From Gammaproteobacteria bacterium (GTDB lineage: Bacteria; Pseudomonadota; Gammaproteobacteria; Thiohalomonadales; Thiohalomonadaceae), in the NCBI GenBank assembly GCA_003252455.1, contig QKED01000006.1, positions 27,641 through 91,640 of the forward strand: a stretch of 64,000 bases of DNA, read 5' to 3'. Within the stretch, counting starts at the first letter, position 1; the number at the start of each line of letters is the position of its first letter. The notes under the pieces are model-generated. The model searched no databases. It saw nothing but the letters and a program-made list of their open reading frames with translations, and was not told the origin of the DNA. A program made the translations under genes and the position numbers. This document shows, piece by piece, positions 19,174 to 29,108 of this stretch.

Positions 19174-20589
19174 ATGAAGCACTTCTCTCACGTGGTCAGA
19201 CCCTATCGAGACTCCCTTGGCTCATTTTTCCGTATTGCGGACATCTCGCTCCTTGCTTTGAGCCTCTACTTTGGCGTCTTGGTATTTCAGGTGGAGTGGG
19301 GGGCGAACTTCATCCTGGTGACGGTGGTCGCTGTGGCCCTCTACGCCACCTATGCCGAGATTGCAGGCCTCTATCAGACTTGGCGCATCTACCGAATCTC
19401 TCAGGAGGCAGGGCGCATTCTATTGGTGTGGATCTTCGTCGTCTCGACACTCCTGCTGCTCGGTTACGCGACTAAGAGCTCTGCGCACTTCTCACGGCGT
19501 GTCATCCTGAGTTGGATGGTGGCCACCCCGGGTGTGTTGGTGCTCTTCCACCTCTTTATGCGCTCGCTCTTAGTCGAACTCCGCCGACGTGGGCGCAACG
19601 TACGTCGTGCGGTGATCATTGGCGACGAGTTGATGTGTAATAAGCTCGCACACGCCTTTGAGACCGATACCTCCTACGGTATCCAGGTCAGGGGGTTTTA
19701 TCTTGCCGAGGGTGAGGAGCGCGCCAAGCAGCCGATAGATGACCCGATCCCGTATCTGGGTGGAGAGAGTGAGTTGCTGCGCGCCTTACGTGAGGGCGAG
19801 ATAGCTGCGGACGTGGTCTTCATCACCTTCCGTATGCGTGATGAGGAGGAGGTGAAGCGGCTGATAGCCGAGTTTGCCGACTCGACCATCTCTGTCTATG
19901 TAGTCCCCGACATCTTCGTCTTCGACCTGCTCCATTCGCGCTGGTCCGTGGTCAATAACCTACCGATTATCTCGGTCTACGAGACCCCCTTCTTCGGTGT
20001 CGACGGTTGGATGAAGCGCTTGGAGGATATCTTGCTCTCTTCGCTGATCCTCATGCTCATCGCGGTGCCCATGTTGGCCATAGCCATTGGGGTGAAGCTC
20101 ACCTCACGTGGACCGGTCATCTTCAAGCAGCGGCGCTACGGCCTGAATGGTGAGGAGATCATCGTCTGGAAGTTCCGCAGCATGACCACTTGCGACGATG
20201 GCGACAAGGTTCAACAGGCGCGCAAGGGTGATGCCCGCATCACCCCCTTGGGCGCCTTTTTGCGCAAGACCTCACTCGATGAACTTCCACAGTTCATTAA
20301 TGTCCTTCAGGGGCGGATGTCCATTGTGGGCCCTAGACCACATGCCGTGGCCCACAATGAGGAGTATCGTAAAAAGATTTACGGCTACATGCTGCGTCAC
20401 AAAGTACGTCCCGGCATCACGGGTTGGGCCCAGGTCAATGGTTGGCGTGGTGAGACCGATACGCTGCAAAAGATGGAAAAGCGTATCGAATTCGATCTCG
20501 AGTACATTCGTAAGTGGACCCTGTGGCTCGATATCCGCATCATTCTGCTCACAGTAGTCAAGGGCTTCGTGGGTGAGAACGCCTACTAA
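19174..20589 (+). CDS. Undecaprenyl-phosphate glucose phosphotransferase (WcaJ/WbaP type)
   Basis: 471 aa from ATG 19174; the ribosome site is weak. Four N-terminal membrane helices and a CoA-binding-like middle domain precede a fifth hydrophobic segment and the C-terminal bacterial sugar-transferase domain (about 280-471). Catalytic features are visible: GPVIFKQRRYGLNGEEI, WKFRSM, the Asp-Glu pair in TSLDELPQ, the VGPRPHAVAHNEEY segment, and KVRPGITGWAQVNGWRGET. It transfers a sugar phosphate, most often glucose-1-phosphate, to undecaprenyl phosphate as the first step of exopolysaccharide assembly. Following galU by 23 bases fits that substrate. Confidence 0.9.
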   Translation: MKHFSHVVRPYRDSLGSFFRIADISLLALSLYFGVLVFQVEWGANFILVTVVAVALYATYAEIAGLYQTWRIYRISQEAGRILLVWIFVVSTLLLLGYATKSSAHFSRRVILSWMVATPGVLVLFHLFMRSLLVELRRRGRNVRRAVIIGDELMCNKLAHAFETDTSYGIQVRGFYLAEGEERAKQPIDDPIPYLGGESELLRALREGEIAADVVFITFRMRDEEEVKRLIAEFADSTISVYVVPDIFVFDLLHSRWSVVNNLPIISVYETPFFGVDGWMKRLEDILLSSLILMLIAVPMLAIAIGVKLTSRGPVIFKQRRYGLNGEEIIVWKFRSMTTCDDGDKVQQARKGDARITPLGAFLRKTSLDELPQFINVLQGRMSIVGPRPHAVAHNEEYRKKIYGYMLRHKVRPGITGWAQVNGWRGETDTLQKMEKRIEFDLEYIRKWTLWLDIRIILLTVVKGFVGENAY

Positions 20590-20644
20590 GTAGTAATAAC
20601 CGTCGTTGCTCTATGCCCGTGGTTGACAGGAACATACATCTCAA

Positions 20645-21928
20645 ATGACCGCCCCTGCTCTGCTCAGTCTCTATGTGATATCGGTCTTCATTCCGGCCGA
20701 GTTCCGGGTGATGCTTGGGACGGTCGCCCTCGATCCCTACAAAATCGTCCTGATCATCTCCATGGGCGTCGTCTTCGCCACACGACTGGTCCAGCACAAA
20801 CGGCTATTCGATAAATACGACTATCTGATCTTTTGTGTCATCGTGGTTGTGATTGCGTCCATGACGAAGAACCATGGGCTGGATAACTCAATTCAATATT
20901 CCGGTGTATTTGCGCTGGAGAGTTTTGGCGTTTTCTACCTGACGAGAACGGTCATTGATCGCTACGACCGAATGGTGCGTTATTACCGCCTCTATGCGAT
21001 CTGTCTACTCGTTATATTTTTGCCGGCACTGTACGAATTTATCACTGAGACGCGTCTGATCCACATCATCGCGCAGGCCATTACCGGTGTGCCTATCCTC
21101 GGTGAAGATGCCTACGACGGCTCCTATGTACGCCATGGTATGGCTCGTGTATACGCCGTGTTCAGTCACCCCATCTTGTATGGCACGGTCGGTGCCGTTG
21201 CAGTGCCACTGTTGGTCTATTTTCGTGACCGGGCCTCGGCGATCGATCGCCCGTTCTACACGATTCTTGTCCTCTGCTTGATGGGTACGGTGGTTATTTC
21301 CATCTCATCCGCCCCCTACCTTGCGCTGATTATCCAATACGCGTTGTTCCTTCTCTACCTGGTGGGCAAGCAGAACAAACGCATCGTCACCATCCTGCTC
21401 GGGGTGGTGTTGTCGATGTATGTATTCGTCCAGCTCGGCTCCAATCGAGGCTTTCTCTCCATCTTCCTGAGTTTCGCTACTTTCAATTCCGGTACGGCCT
21501 ATACCCGAGTCATCATCTGGACGTACGGTATTATGAATATCGAGCAGAACCCTATCTTTGGTATCGGGCTGAGGAACTGGATACGCCCCCCTTGGTTATC
21601 GGGTGGCTCGGTGGATGCCTACTGGTTGATGATGACCATGCGGCATGGCGTTTTGTACATCGTCTTCATCGCCTCCTGGCTCCTTCTTATCGTTCGCGAT
21701 CTGCTGCGCTCGGTTAAAGTCCTGCCCCAGTACAAGACTCTCGCGTTAGTCTGGCTGCTTTCGATCTACTCGTTCCTCGTGATCGGCATTACGGTGCACC
21801 TCTTCGATAAGGTTCAGAGCGTTTTCTTTTTCTTCTGCGGCTCGATAATCTGGATCATCAAACTCGCAGATGCTGAGCGCCAGCGTCAGGCGGCGTCACA
21901 TGCGCTTGACAATAAAGCACGAGGGTGA
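20645..21928 (+). CDS. O-antigen ligase/Wzy-like polysaccharide polymerase
   Basis: 427 aa with about 10-12 hydrophobic helices and a long periplasmic loop region containing NSGTAYTRVIIWTYGIMNIEQNPIFGIGLRNW, split here over two halves of the loop; the R-x-x-x-W ... P-x-x-G-x-G pattern is typical of the WaaL/Wzy superfamily. WaaL ligases and Wzy polymerases cannot be separated by sequence alone. The position directly after a WcaJ-like initiating enzyme favours a polymerase. No glycosyltransferase, Wzx or Wza/Wzc gene lies in the window, so the rest of the pathway must be elsewhere. Confidence 0.8.
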   Translation: MTAPALLSLYVISVFIPAEFRVMLGTVALDPYKIVLIISMGVVFATRLVQHKRLFDKYDYLIFCVIVVVIASMTKNHGLDNSIQYSGVFALESFGVFYLTRTVIDRYDRMVRYYRLYAICLLVIFLPALYEFITETRLIHIIAQAITGVPILGEDAYDGSYVRHGMARVYAVFSHPILYGTVGAVAVPLLVYFRDRASAIDRPFYTILVLCLMGTVVISISSAPYLALIIQYALFLLYLVGKQNKRIVTILLGVVLSMYVFVQLGSNRGFLSIFLSFATFNSGTAYTRVIIWTYGIMNIEQNPIFGIGLRNWIRPPWLSGGSVDAYWLMMTMRHGVLYIVFIASWLLLIVRDLLRSVKVLPQYKTLALVWLLSIYSFLVIGITVHLFDKVQSVFFFFCGSIIWIIKLADAERQRQAASHALDNKARG

Positions 21929-22273
21929 GGTACTGAAGCGACCCTCGAACGGGCTAAGGTCCGCTTACGAGGTCGCCAATTGATGTCGCGCCGTAGGCGC
22001 ACAGCGGCACCAGATGCCACACCGGTCCCGGTAAAGCTCAGTAAGCCCTGCAAGCGTGCGGGCAGGCACTGACTCGGCGGCACCTCCTCCTTAGTGGCGC
22101 GACGCGTCCATGCCGTACGAGCAGTCCCACGCCCATGCCACTGATGGGCGCTGGGCTACTCGTCGCGGGTCGGGTGGTTCGGCGCCGTCGAGCAATCTCC
22201 ACCTCCTGCCCGATACCCCCTTCGCGACGCCGACGCCATCGGCACATTGCCCTTCACTCCAGGGCCGCGAGCT
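21929..22273. other. Intergenic region between exopolysaccharide genes and module B
   Basis: 345 bases between two converging transcription units. No terminator hairpin with a T tract was recognised. A plus-strand frame from 22045 encodes a piece reading PLMGAGLLVAGRVVRRRR (22138-22191), which looks like a C-terminal sorting tail, but the frame has no start, no upstream homology and runs on past the Arg cluster. Nothing else is supported. Confidence 0.4.
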
Positions 22274-25200
22274 TTAGGGCTCTATAGCGAGTTCGTCAAA
22301 GTAGAAGCCCTGTGCCTCCAGCGAATTGTTGGCCCGAAAGGCCAGTCGTAGCTGTAGGCGTGTCACGCCGATGTAGGCGTCCAGGGGGAGGGCGGTCTGT
22401 TGGTACCCCGTATTGACGAAGGCCCAGGCGGGGTTGCCGAGAGCATCGGTGCCGTCATAGGGGGTTTGGACCGGGGTGACGCCGAGCCATGTGCCGCTGA
22501 CGGGGTCGAGGACCTCCAGTCGCGTGCCATCGCCCGAACCCCAGCTGTTGGCCCAGATCTGGAGCGTCACCACCGGCGCGGTGGCACTCCTTAGGTCGAT
22601 AGGGGGGAGATAGAGATACTCCCGCGCGTTGGCGAAGTAGTTCCCACTCAGTTGGGTCGCCCAGGCCTGGGTGCCGCTGTAGGCGATGGCGGGGCCGTTG
22701 GTCGGCGTGCCGTGGGCCCAGAGTGTGCCCGCAGGCCAGAGGCCGGCACCGACTGGGCCGAGGCTGCGCAGGCCGCCATCATCGGCCTCGAAGTCGAACA
22801 GGGTGGCGAGGGTGACCGCGGTGGTATCACTACGGTAGGCCGGGTTGAGGGGCGCGGGGTCGCTACTGTCCGGGTCGCCATCGCCATCGGTGTCGGCCAC
22901 GAAGGGGTCGGTGCCGAGGGCCGTATACTCCTGGATCACACCGGTTGCCCCGTCAACATCCGCATCGTCGCCCTCGTCGTCGAGGCGCAGCAGGTCGATG
23001 TAGGCACCGGCAGCCTCCAGTGAACTGTTGGAGCGGAACATCAGGCGCGTCTGTACCCCGCTCTGCCCGGCGTACGCCTTCAGGGTGACGGCGCCTAGGG
23101 CGTAGTGGCCACGATAGCCCTGGAAGGCCCAGGCGCTGTTACCCGCCGCGTCGCTACCATCGTACGTGGCGATACTCGCGGGTAATCCGAGCCAGTTACC
23201 GCTGAGCGTGTCGTACACCTCGAACCGTGTGCCATCACCACCGCCCCAGGCATTGGCCCAGATCCGTAGACTGAGGGTCGGGTCGCCCAGATTGCTCAGG
23301 TCGAGTGGCGGCAGATAGAGCGCCTCGATGGCACTGGCGAAGTAGTTGCCGCCGAGATTGGTGGCCCACACCCGTTCACCCTGATAGGCGGCCACGGCAC
23401 TCGGGACCCCGTACTGCCAGAGGGCCCCGAGGCTCCAGATGCCGTCCCAACTGCGACCGAGGCTGCGTAGGCCGCCGTCGTCGTTCTCGAAGTCGAGTTG
23501 GCTGCCGGCGACGAGCGCCGTGGCGGTGGGGTAGACCGCCGGGTTGAGCGGGGCATTGTCGCTACCGTCGGGGCTGCCGTCCGCATCCGTGTCGTTGTTG
23601 AAGGGGTCGCTACCCAGGGTGAGGTATTCAGTGATGACGCCGCTGCTGCCGTCACCGTCCGGGTCGTTGTTCTCCTCGTCGATGTGTAGCTCGTCCAGGT
23701 AGACCCCAGCCCCCTCCAGGGAGCTGTTGCTGTAGTAGGTGAGGCGTAACTGCAGGTCGGATTGGCCCGTGAGGCCGACCAGCGAGAGGGCCCCGAGCAC
23801 GTAGTTGGTCTGATACCCCTGGAAGGCCCAACCGCTGTTGCCGACCCCATCGGTGCCGTCGTAGGCGGCGATCTCCGCATCGAGTCCGATCCATGCCTGC
23901 TGGGCATCGTCGTAATACTCGAAACGGGCCGCGTCGCCACCACCCCAGGCATTGGCCCAGAGGCGCACAGAGAGGGTCGGGGCCAGACTGGTGCCGAGGT
24001 CGAGCAGTGGCAGATAGAGCGCCTCGCGGGCGTCACTGAAGTAGTTACCGGTAAGGTTAGTGGCCCAGACCTGAGTGCCGTCATAGGCCGATACTGGGCC
24101 ACTGGTAGGGGTACCGTGCTGCCACAGGGTGGGGGCGGCCCAGATACCGCCCCAAGCACGCCCCAGGCTGCGCAGCCCCCCGTCATCGGCCTCGAAGTCG
24201 AGCCGACTGCCGGATGTGAGATGGGCGGCACCGGGATAGGCCGCCGGGTTGAGCGGCCAGGGGTCGACCCGATCCTGGCTGCCGTCGCCGTCGCTGTCGG
24301 CGACGAAGGGGTCGGTGGCGAGGGTGTCGAATTCGGTGATGACACCGGGTTGGCCATCGCCATCGGGGTCGCCCCCCTCGTCGTCGAGGCGCAGTTCGTC
24401 GAGGTAGAACCCCGCCCCCTCCAGGCTGCTGTTGCTGGTGAAGTTGAGGCGTACCTGGAGTGCGCCCGCGCCGACGTAATCGGCCAGGGAGAGGGCCGCC
24501 AATACATAACCACCGTGGTAGCCCTGGAAGGCCCATCCGGCTTGGCCCAAGGCGTTACTGCCATCATAGGCGGCGATGGTCGCGGGGAGCGCCAGCCAGG
24601 TCGATGTGTCGGTGTCGAACACCTCCACCGAGGTGGCATCGCCACCCCCCCAGGCGTTGGCCCAGAGGCGCAGGGAGAGGGTCGGGTTGCTTGCCGTGGT
24701 CAGATCGAGGGGCGGCAGGTAGAGCGCCTCGCGTGCGTTGGCGAAGTAGTTACCGGTAAGGTTCGTGGCCCAGACCTGGCTCCCCGAGAAGGCCTTCGCC
24801 GGGCCACTGGTCGGGGTACCGTGGGCCCATAGGCTGGGGCGGGCCCAAATCCCACCCCAGTCGCGTCCGAGGCTGCGTAGCCCGCCATCGCCAGTCTCGA
24901 AGTCGAACACCCCGTGCGTTACGCTGTGCGCGGCGGCACCTGGGTAGTGTGCGGGGTTGAGAGGTAGGGGATCGTTGCCGTCCAGACTGCCGTCGCCATC
25001 GCTATCCGCCAAGATCGGCGACGTACCGGCTTGGTGGAACTCACTGAGTACACCGGGCAGCCCGTCGCTGTCGATGTCTTGCGTCTCGTCGTTGAGGCGC
25101 AGATCATCGAAGTAGAAACCGGCGGCGTTGAGACTGCTGTTGCTACGAAACACCAGGCGCACTAATACCGCTCGGCCTGCGAACGGGGCGAGGGAGGCGG

Positions 25201-28200
25201 CGGCGTAAACGTAGCTGCCGTGGTAGCTCTGTGCGGCCCAGGCGGCACTGCCCACCGCGTCGCTACCATCGTAGGGGGCGATCTCGGCAGGTAGGCTCTG
25301 CCACTGGCCAGTGGTGCTATCGAAGGCCTCCAGGTGGGTGGCGTCGCCGCCGCCCCAGGCCGTGGCCCAGAGGTTGAGGCTCAGGGTCGGGGCCGCGGCG
25401 GTAGTGAGGTCGAGTGGCGGTAGGTAGAGGTATTCGGTCTGGCTCGCCCCGTAGTCGCCACTCAGATTGGTCGCCCAGACCTGGGTGCCGCTGTGTGCTG
25501 CGCCCGGGCCACTGCTGGGGACACCGTGTTGCCACAGCGTGCCTGGGCTCCAGAGTCCGCCGTCGTCGGCCTCGAAGTCGAGCAGCAGGCCGGGTGTCAC
25601 ACTGGCGCCGAGGGGGGAGCTGCTGGGGTCGAGCGGATCGCTGCCGTAGGTGACCTCCAGGCCGTCATCGAGCAGGTCACCGTCGGTGTCGAGCTGTACT
25701 GGATTGGTGAGGTAGCGCGTCAGCTCATCGGCATCACTCAGGCCATCTCCGTCGCTCTCCTCCGTGCCACTGCCCCAGTTGAGGGTGAATCCGTCCGCTA
25801 CCAGGGTCAGGGGCAGGCCGTAGCCGGGCATGGCCCCGACCATGGTCACCTCGCTGGCGCCTATACCCTGTAGGTAGAGGCCGCCGTCGCGCGGCAGGGT
25901 CTCGAAGCGCAGGTTGGCGAGGGTGGCTGTGACGCCTTCGAGGTGCAGCGTGAGCTGGGTGCTACTCGGGTCTTGGCGGGTAAAGGTGATGTTGTCGAGC
26001 TGGGTGATACCGTGGGTTTCGAGCGACACGCTGGCGAAGGTCGCGCTGCTGAGCACAACCCCCTGGCTGATGAGGTGGCGCGGCGTCGCGCTATCGAGTG
26101 TGAGACTCTGTAGTGGGCTTTGCAGCGTGCCGTTCAAGGTCAGATCGCTGGCGAGGGTGAGGAGACCATCGTTCTCCACGCCTAGCGTGCCGAGGGTGCT
26201 GGGGCTGGCGAGCGCCAGGTCGAGGGTCTGGGCCGTACGCCCGATGAGTCGGGTGGTGTGCGCCGCACGGCCGCTGATGTCCGCTGCACCGAGGGCGGTG
26301 AGGTCGCCAGTGAGCCGCAGCTCACCCGCATTCAAGGTGTGGCTACCCCCGAGGAGGGTCAGACTCCCTTCGACCAAGAGCAGGGTCTCGGCCTCAAGCA
26401 TCTGTAGGCCGCAAGCGCCGCTGGGGTCACCGAGTTGCAGGTTCCCCGCGACGGTGAGGCTGCTGCCGCCGCGCACGCGTAGCTCACCTCCGAGGCAGCT
26501 GAGGTCGCCTGTAACCCCCCCTTGTGCCGTGGCACCGCTGTCGAAGATGAGCGCAGGGAGCTGGCCACTCAGACTGACATCCCCATCGAGGTGTACACCC
26601 GGTGTGGTGTCGCCCAGGGTGAGGCTGCCATCGACCATCAGGCTACCCGTGATAGTGAGGTCGGCGTTGAGTTGCAGGGTGGCGTCGGCGGCGACGAACA
26701 GCCCCTGTAGCGTAGCGGCCTGACCGAGGGTCGGGGGATAGGGTGTGCCTGGCGGGATGGTAACGGTCTCGTGCGTGCCGGGCACGCTGCCACCACTCCA
26801 GTTGAGCGCACTCGCCCAGTCGCTGGATTGCGTACCGAGCCAGGTGGCGGGTGGCGCTTCTACGACCTGCAGATTGAGGGTGAAGGTGACGCCGCTTTGC
26901 GCGTCGCTACGATCGGCCACTGTCACCGTGAAGCTGTCGCTGCCGAGCACGCCACTCGGTGCCGTGTAGGTGAGTTGCTTGCCGTCTTGGGCGAGGTCGG
27001 CGCCAAGGGGGGTGGTGGTCGGTACACCGATGAGGTAGAGGGTGTCGCCCTGGTCCGGGTCGCTCACCCACGCGGTGAGGTCTGGTAAGACCAGAGGGCG
27101 GCCGGCGTAGGCGCTCAGGTCGAGGTCGGCGCTGGCGCCAGTCGCAAGCTGTGGGGCATCGTTTACGCCGGTCAGGGTGATGGTGACGGTGGCACTGTCG
27201 CTGATGGCATTGACCGGGTCATAGACCGTGTAGGTAAAGCGATCGGTCGCTGTCTGCCCCTCGCCGAGGTAGTCGAAGGCACCGTTAGGCAGGTAGTCGA
27301 AGCGCAGATAGGCGGGGCCATCGCTCAGGTCACGCAGCAGGCCGAGGGTCGCTTGGGTGTCCACGGCGCTCAGCTCCAAACTCCCGCTCGGGCTCTCGTC
27401 GTTGGCGAGGAAGTCGAGGCGGGTGAGGGGGGTGAGGGCGTCGGTGGTGTAGCTGTCGTTAGCGGCGATGCCGGCGACCACCTGGATGGTGACCGAACCC
27501 GTGGTCGTGGCACTGCCATCAGTGACGATGTAGTAGAAACCGTCGGTCCCCTCGAAGCCGTGCGGTGGCTGATAGGTAAAGCCGTCATCGCCTACGCGCG
27601 TCACCACGCCCCCCTGGGCCGAGCGGCTCTGCATGGCGCTGATGCTGAGGGCGTCGCCATCGGCGTCACTGTCGTTGTTCAGCAACCCGCTGGCGTTCAG
27701 CAGGCTGTCGCTACGTGTGGTGAAACTCTCGGAGATGACCACCGGGGCATCGTTGCGTGCGGCCAGGGTGAGGGTCACTTGGGCGCTGGGGTAACCCTCA
27801 CGCGCGACACCGTCGGTGACGCTGTAACTGAAACTGTCTTCGCCCTGGTACTCCGCTGGGGGGGTGTAGTCCACCGTGCCGTCGCTATTGAGGCTGAGTT
27901 GGCCGCCAGCAGTGGTCGTGGTGGGGAGGTACTGGAAGCTGAGTGGCAGGCCGATAGGCGAGTAGTCGTTGGCGAGGAGGGCCATGGCCAGGATGGGGGT
28001 GTCTTCGCTGCCGCTGTAGCGGTCGTCGCGGGTGATCGGCGCGGGGACCTCGGCGACACCGACACTCACCTCGGCGACGGCCTCGGCACCCCAGCGATCG
28101 CGTGCGGAGAAGCTGAATGCGTCACTCCCGAGGTAGCCCTGGGCGCCTTGGTAGTAGAGGCTCTGGCCATCGAACCAGGCGGTACCGTGGCTCGGGGCCT

Positions 28201-29092
28201 GGGTGAGGGCGTAACTCAGGGTGGCGGTGTCGCCCAGATCGGGGTCGCTGGCGGCGTTGAAGGATAGGTGCGTGGGTTGCTCGCGATAGGCGCTCAGGGT
28301 CAGGCCTGTGTCGAGCTGTGGTGGGCGGTTCCTGTGCACGAAGAGTGGAAAGCCTGCGTTACTCGGCTCCGCCCCCTCGGCGGCGTCGCCGATGCCGTCA
28401 CCGTCACTGTCGCTATCCGCGCTATTGGGGATGCCGTCGAGGTCGATGTCGGCGAGTTGGGTGCCGTCTCCGGCGGGATAGAAGAGCTGCTCGTAGTCGT
28501 TGCACAGACCATCGCCGTCGTCGTCACCGCTGCACTGAGTGTCGCTGGCGAGCAACGGGATCCGTGGGTCTATGTCTACCTGTAGGTCGAGGGCGAGGCG
28601 CGGCGAGTTGGCACCGAGTTCATCGCGGCTGAGGCTGGCGCGCTGGCGAAACAGGCGGTACCCCTCTCGGGTGTAGGCGCTTACGGTGAAGGTGACGGTG
28701 ACGCTGTTGGGGACGGTGAGGTGCGTGGTTTCACCTTCGAGCAGGAGCTGACTCTGCCCTTCGAAGCGCATGCGGGTGAAACGCCCCTCGTTATAGTCTT
28801 GGTTGATCTGCTCGGTGCCAAAGCCGCCCGCCTCGACCAGCAACGCCAGATAGGCGAGGTTGGGGTGGTTGGCGAAGGCCTCGGCCTGGGCCTCGCGGAT
28901 CAGCGCGGCGAGGAGTCGCTGACGCTCCGAAGGCGGTGCGGCGCGTGTGACGAGGCCTTGCGTGCCCGGGCTGGCGACATTCAGGGTCACTGTGGTGCGG
29001 TCGTTTGGGGCGTTCAGGCCGCAGGCGCCGAGGCCCAGGGCGAGCAAGAGGGCGCCGAGGTGGCGCAGAGGGGCGGTGTGTCGCAGCGGCAT
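22274..29092 (-). CDS. Giant surface lipoprotein of module B (cadherin-like, MAM-like and thrombospondin type 3 repeats)
   Basis: 2272 aa. GAGGT precedes ATG 29092. A lipoprotein signal ends in LGAC (lipid Cys24). Residues about 30-185 form an N-terminal domain shared with the 4306-aa protein of module A (EAGGF ... INQDYNEGRFT). Two thrombospondin type 3 stretches (185-240) follow, then about five cadherin-like/tandem-95 domains (255-748), a beta-rich region starting WLGTQSSDWASALNW (about 750-1100), a further Asp-rich repeat (about 1112), and five MAM-like units (DFEADDGGL ... YLPPLDL ... FYLDELRLDDE) alternating with thrombospondin type 3 motifs to the end. Such domains bind calcium or glycans in other surface proteins. 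It lies 16 bases after the FecR-domain gene. Location on the outer leaflet is inferred, not shown. Confidence 0.88.
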   Translation of the reverse strand: MPLRHTAPLRHLGALLLALGLGACGLNAPNDRTTVTLNVASPGTQGLVTRAAPPSERQRLLAALIREAQAEAFANHPNLAYLALLVEAGGFGTEQINQDYNEGRFTRMRFEGQSQLLLEGETTHLTVPNSVTVTFTVSAYTREGYRLFRQRASLSRDELGANSPRLALDLQVDIDPRIPLLASDTQCSGDDDGDGLCNDYEQLFYPAGDGTQLADIDLDGIPNSADSDSDGDGIGDAAEGAEPSNAGFPLFVHRNRPPQLDTGLTLSAYREQPTHLSFNAASDPDLGDTATLSYALTQAPSHGTAWFDGQSLYYQGAQGYLGSDAFSFSARDRWGAEAVAEVSVGVAEVPAPITRDDRYSGSEDTPILAMALLANDYSPIGLPLSFQYLPTTTTAGGQLSLNSDGTVDYTPPAEYQGEDSFSYSVTDGVAREGYPSAQVTLTLAARNDAPVVISESFTTRSDSLLNASGLLNNDSDADGDALSISAMQSRSAQGGVVTRVGDDGFTYQPPHGFEGTDGFYYIVTDGSATTTGSVTIQVVAGIAANDSYTTDALTPLTRLDFLANDESPSGSLELSAVDTQATLGLLRDLSDGPAYLRFDYLPNGAFDYLGEGQTATDRFTYTVYDPVNAISDSATVTITLTGVNDAPQLATGASADLDLSAYAGRPLVLPDLTAWVSDPDQGDTLYLIGVPTTTPLGADLAQDGKQLTYTAPSGVLGSDSFTVTVADRSDAQSGVTFTLNLQVVEAPPATWLGTQSSDWASALNWSGGSVPGTHETVTIPPGTPYPPTLGQAATLQGLFVAADATLQLNADLTITGSLMVDGSLTLGDTTPGVHLDGDVSLSGQLPALIFDSGATAQGGVTGDLSCLGGELRVRGGSSLTVAGNLQLGDPSGACGLQMLEAETLLLVEGSLTLLGGSHTLNAGELRLTGDLTALGAADISGRAAHTTRLIGRTAQTLDLALASPSTLGTLGVENDGLLTLASDLTLNGTLQSPLQSLTLDSATPRHLISQGVVLSSATFASVSLETHGITQLDNITFTRQDPSSTQLTLHLEGVTATLANLRFETLPRDGGLYLQGIGASEVTMVGAMPGYGLPLTLVADGFTLNWGSGTEESDGDGLSDADELTRYLTNPVQLDTDGDLLDDGLEVTYGSDPLDPSSSPLGASVTPGLLLDFEADDGGLWSPGTLWQHGVPSSGPGAAHSGTQVWATNLSGDYGASQTEYLYLPPLDLTTAAAPTLSLNLWATAWGGGDATHLEAFDSTTGQWQSLPAEIAPYDGSDAVGSAAWAAQSYHGSYVYAAASLAPFAGRAVLVRLVFRSNSSLNAAGFYFDDLRLNDETQDIDSDGLPGVLSEFHQAGTSPILADSDGDGSLDGNDPLPLNPAHYPGAAAHSVTHGVFDFETGDGGLRSLGRDWGGIWARPSLWAHGTPTSGPAKAFSGSQVWATNLTGNYFANAREALYLPPLDLTTASNPTLSLRLWANAWGGGDATSVEVFDTDTSTWLALPATIAAYDGSNALGQAGWAFQGYHGGYVLAALSLADYVGAGALQVRLNFTSNSSLEGAGFYLDELRLDDEGGDPDGDGQPGVITEFDTLATDPFVADSDGDGSQDRVDPWPLNPAAYPGAAHLTSGSRLDFEADDGGLRSLGRAWGGIWAAPTLWQHGTPTSGPVSAYDGTQVWATNLTGNYFSDAREALYLPLLDLGTSLAPTLSVRLWANAWGGGDAARFEYYDDAQQAWIGLDAEIAAYDGTDGVGNSGWAFQGYQTNYVLGALSLVGLTGQSDLQLRLTYYSNSSLEGAGVYLDELHIDEENNDPDGDGSSGVITEYLTLGSDPFNNDTDADGSPDGSDNAPLNPAVYPTATALVAGSQLDFENDDGGLRSLGRSWDGIWSLGALWQYGVPSAVAAYQGERVWATNLGGNYFASAIEALYLPPLDLSNLGDPTLSLRIWANAWGGGDGTRFEVYDTLSGNWLGLPASIATYDGSDAAGNSAWAFQGYRGHYALGAVTLKAYAGQSGVQTRLMFRSNSSLEAAGAYIDLLRLDDEGDDADVDGATGVIQEYTALGTDPFVADTDGDGDPDSSDPAPLNPAYRSDTTAVTLATLFDFEADDGGLRSLGPVGAGLWPAGTLWAHGTPTNGPAIAYSGTQAWATQLSGNYFANAREYLYLPPIDLRSATAPVVTLQIWANSWGSGDGTRLEVLDPVSGTWLGVTPVQTPYDGTDALGNPAWAFVNTGYQQTALPLDAYIGVTRLQLRLAFRANNSLEAQGFYFDELAIEP
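22280..25600 (-). repeat. Five tandem DNA repeats of about 700 bp inside the module B giant gene
   Basis: The YLPP-encoding block recurs at about 22602, 23305, 24010, 24717 and 25421, and the DFEADDGGL block at about 22790, 23492, 24200, 24904 and 25580. Spacing is 676-708 bases. The three inner copies are close at the nucleotide level; the outer two are more diverged. Each unit encodes one MAM-like domain plus one thrombospondin type 3 segment of about 235 residues. Confidence 0.85.
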
Positions 29093-29108
29093 AGTCTCGA
29101 CCTCGGGT

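Noticed and set aside
22045..22270. Plus-strand frame with PLMGAGLLVAGRVVRRRR, resembling a PEP-CTERM/IPTL-type sorting tail of a degraded surface protein
   Set aside because: There is no start codon or homologous body upstream, and the frame continues about 30 residues beyond the Arg cluster, which true sorting tails do not do.
27353..28267. Gly/Val/Glu-rich plus-strand frames inside the giant genes (also 39055-40545 and 32050-32991)
   Set aside because: They are mirror images of the repetitive minus-strand coding sequence and reproduce its repeat period.
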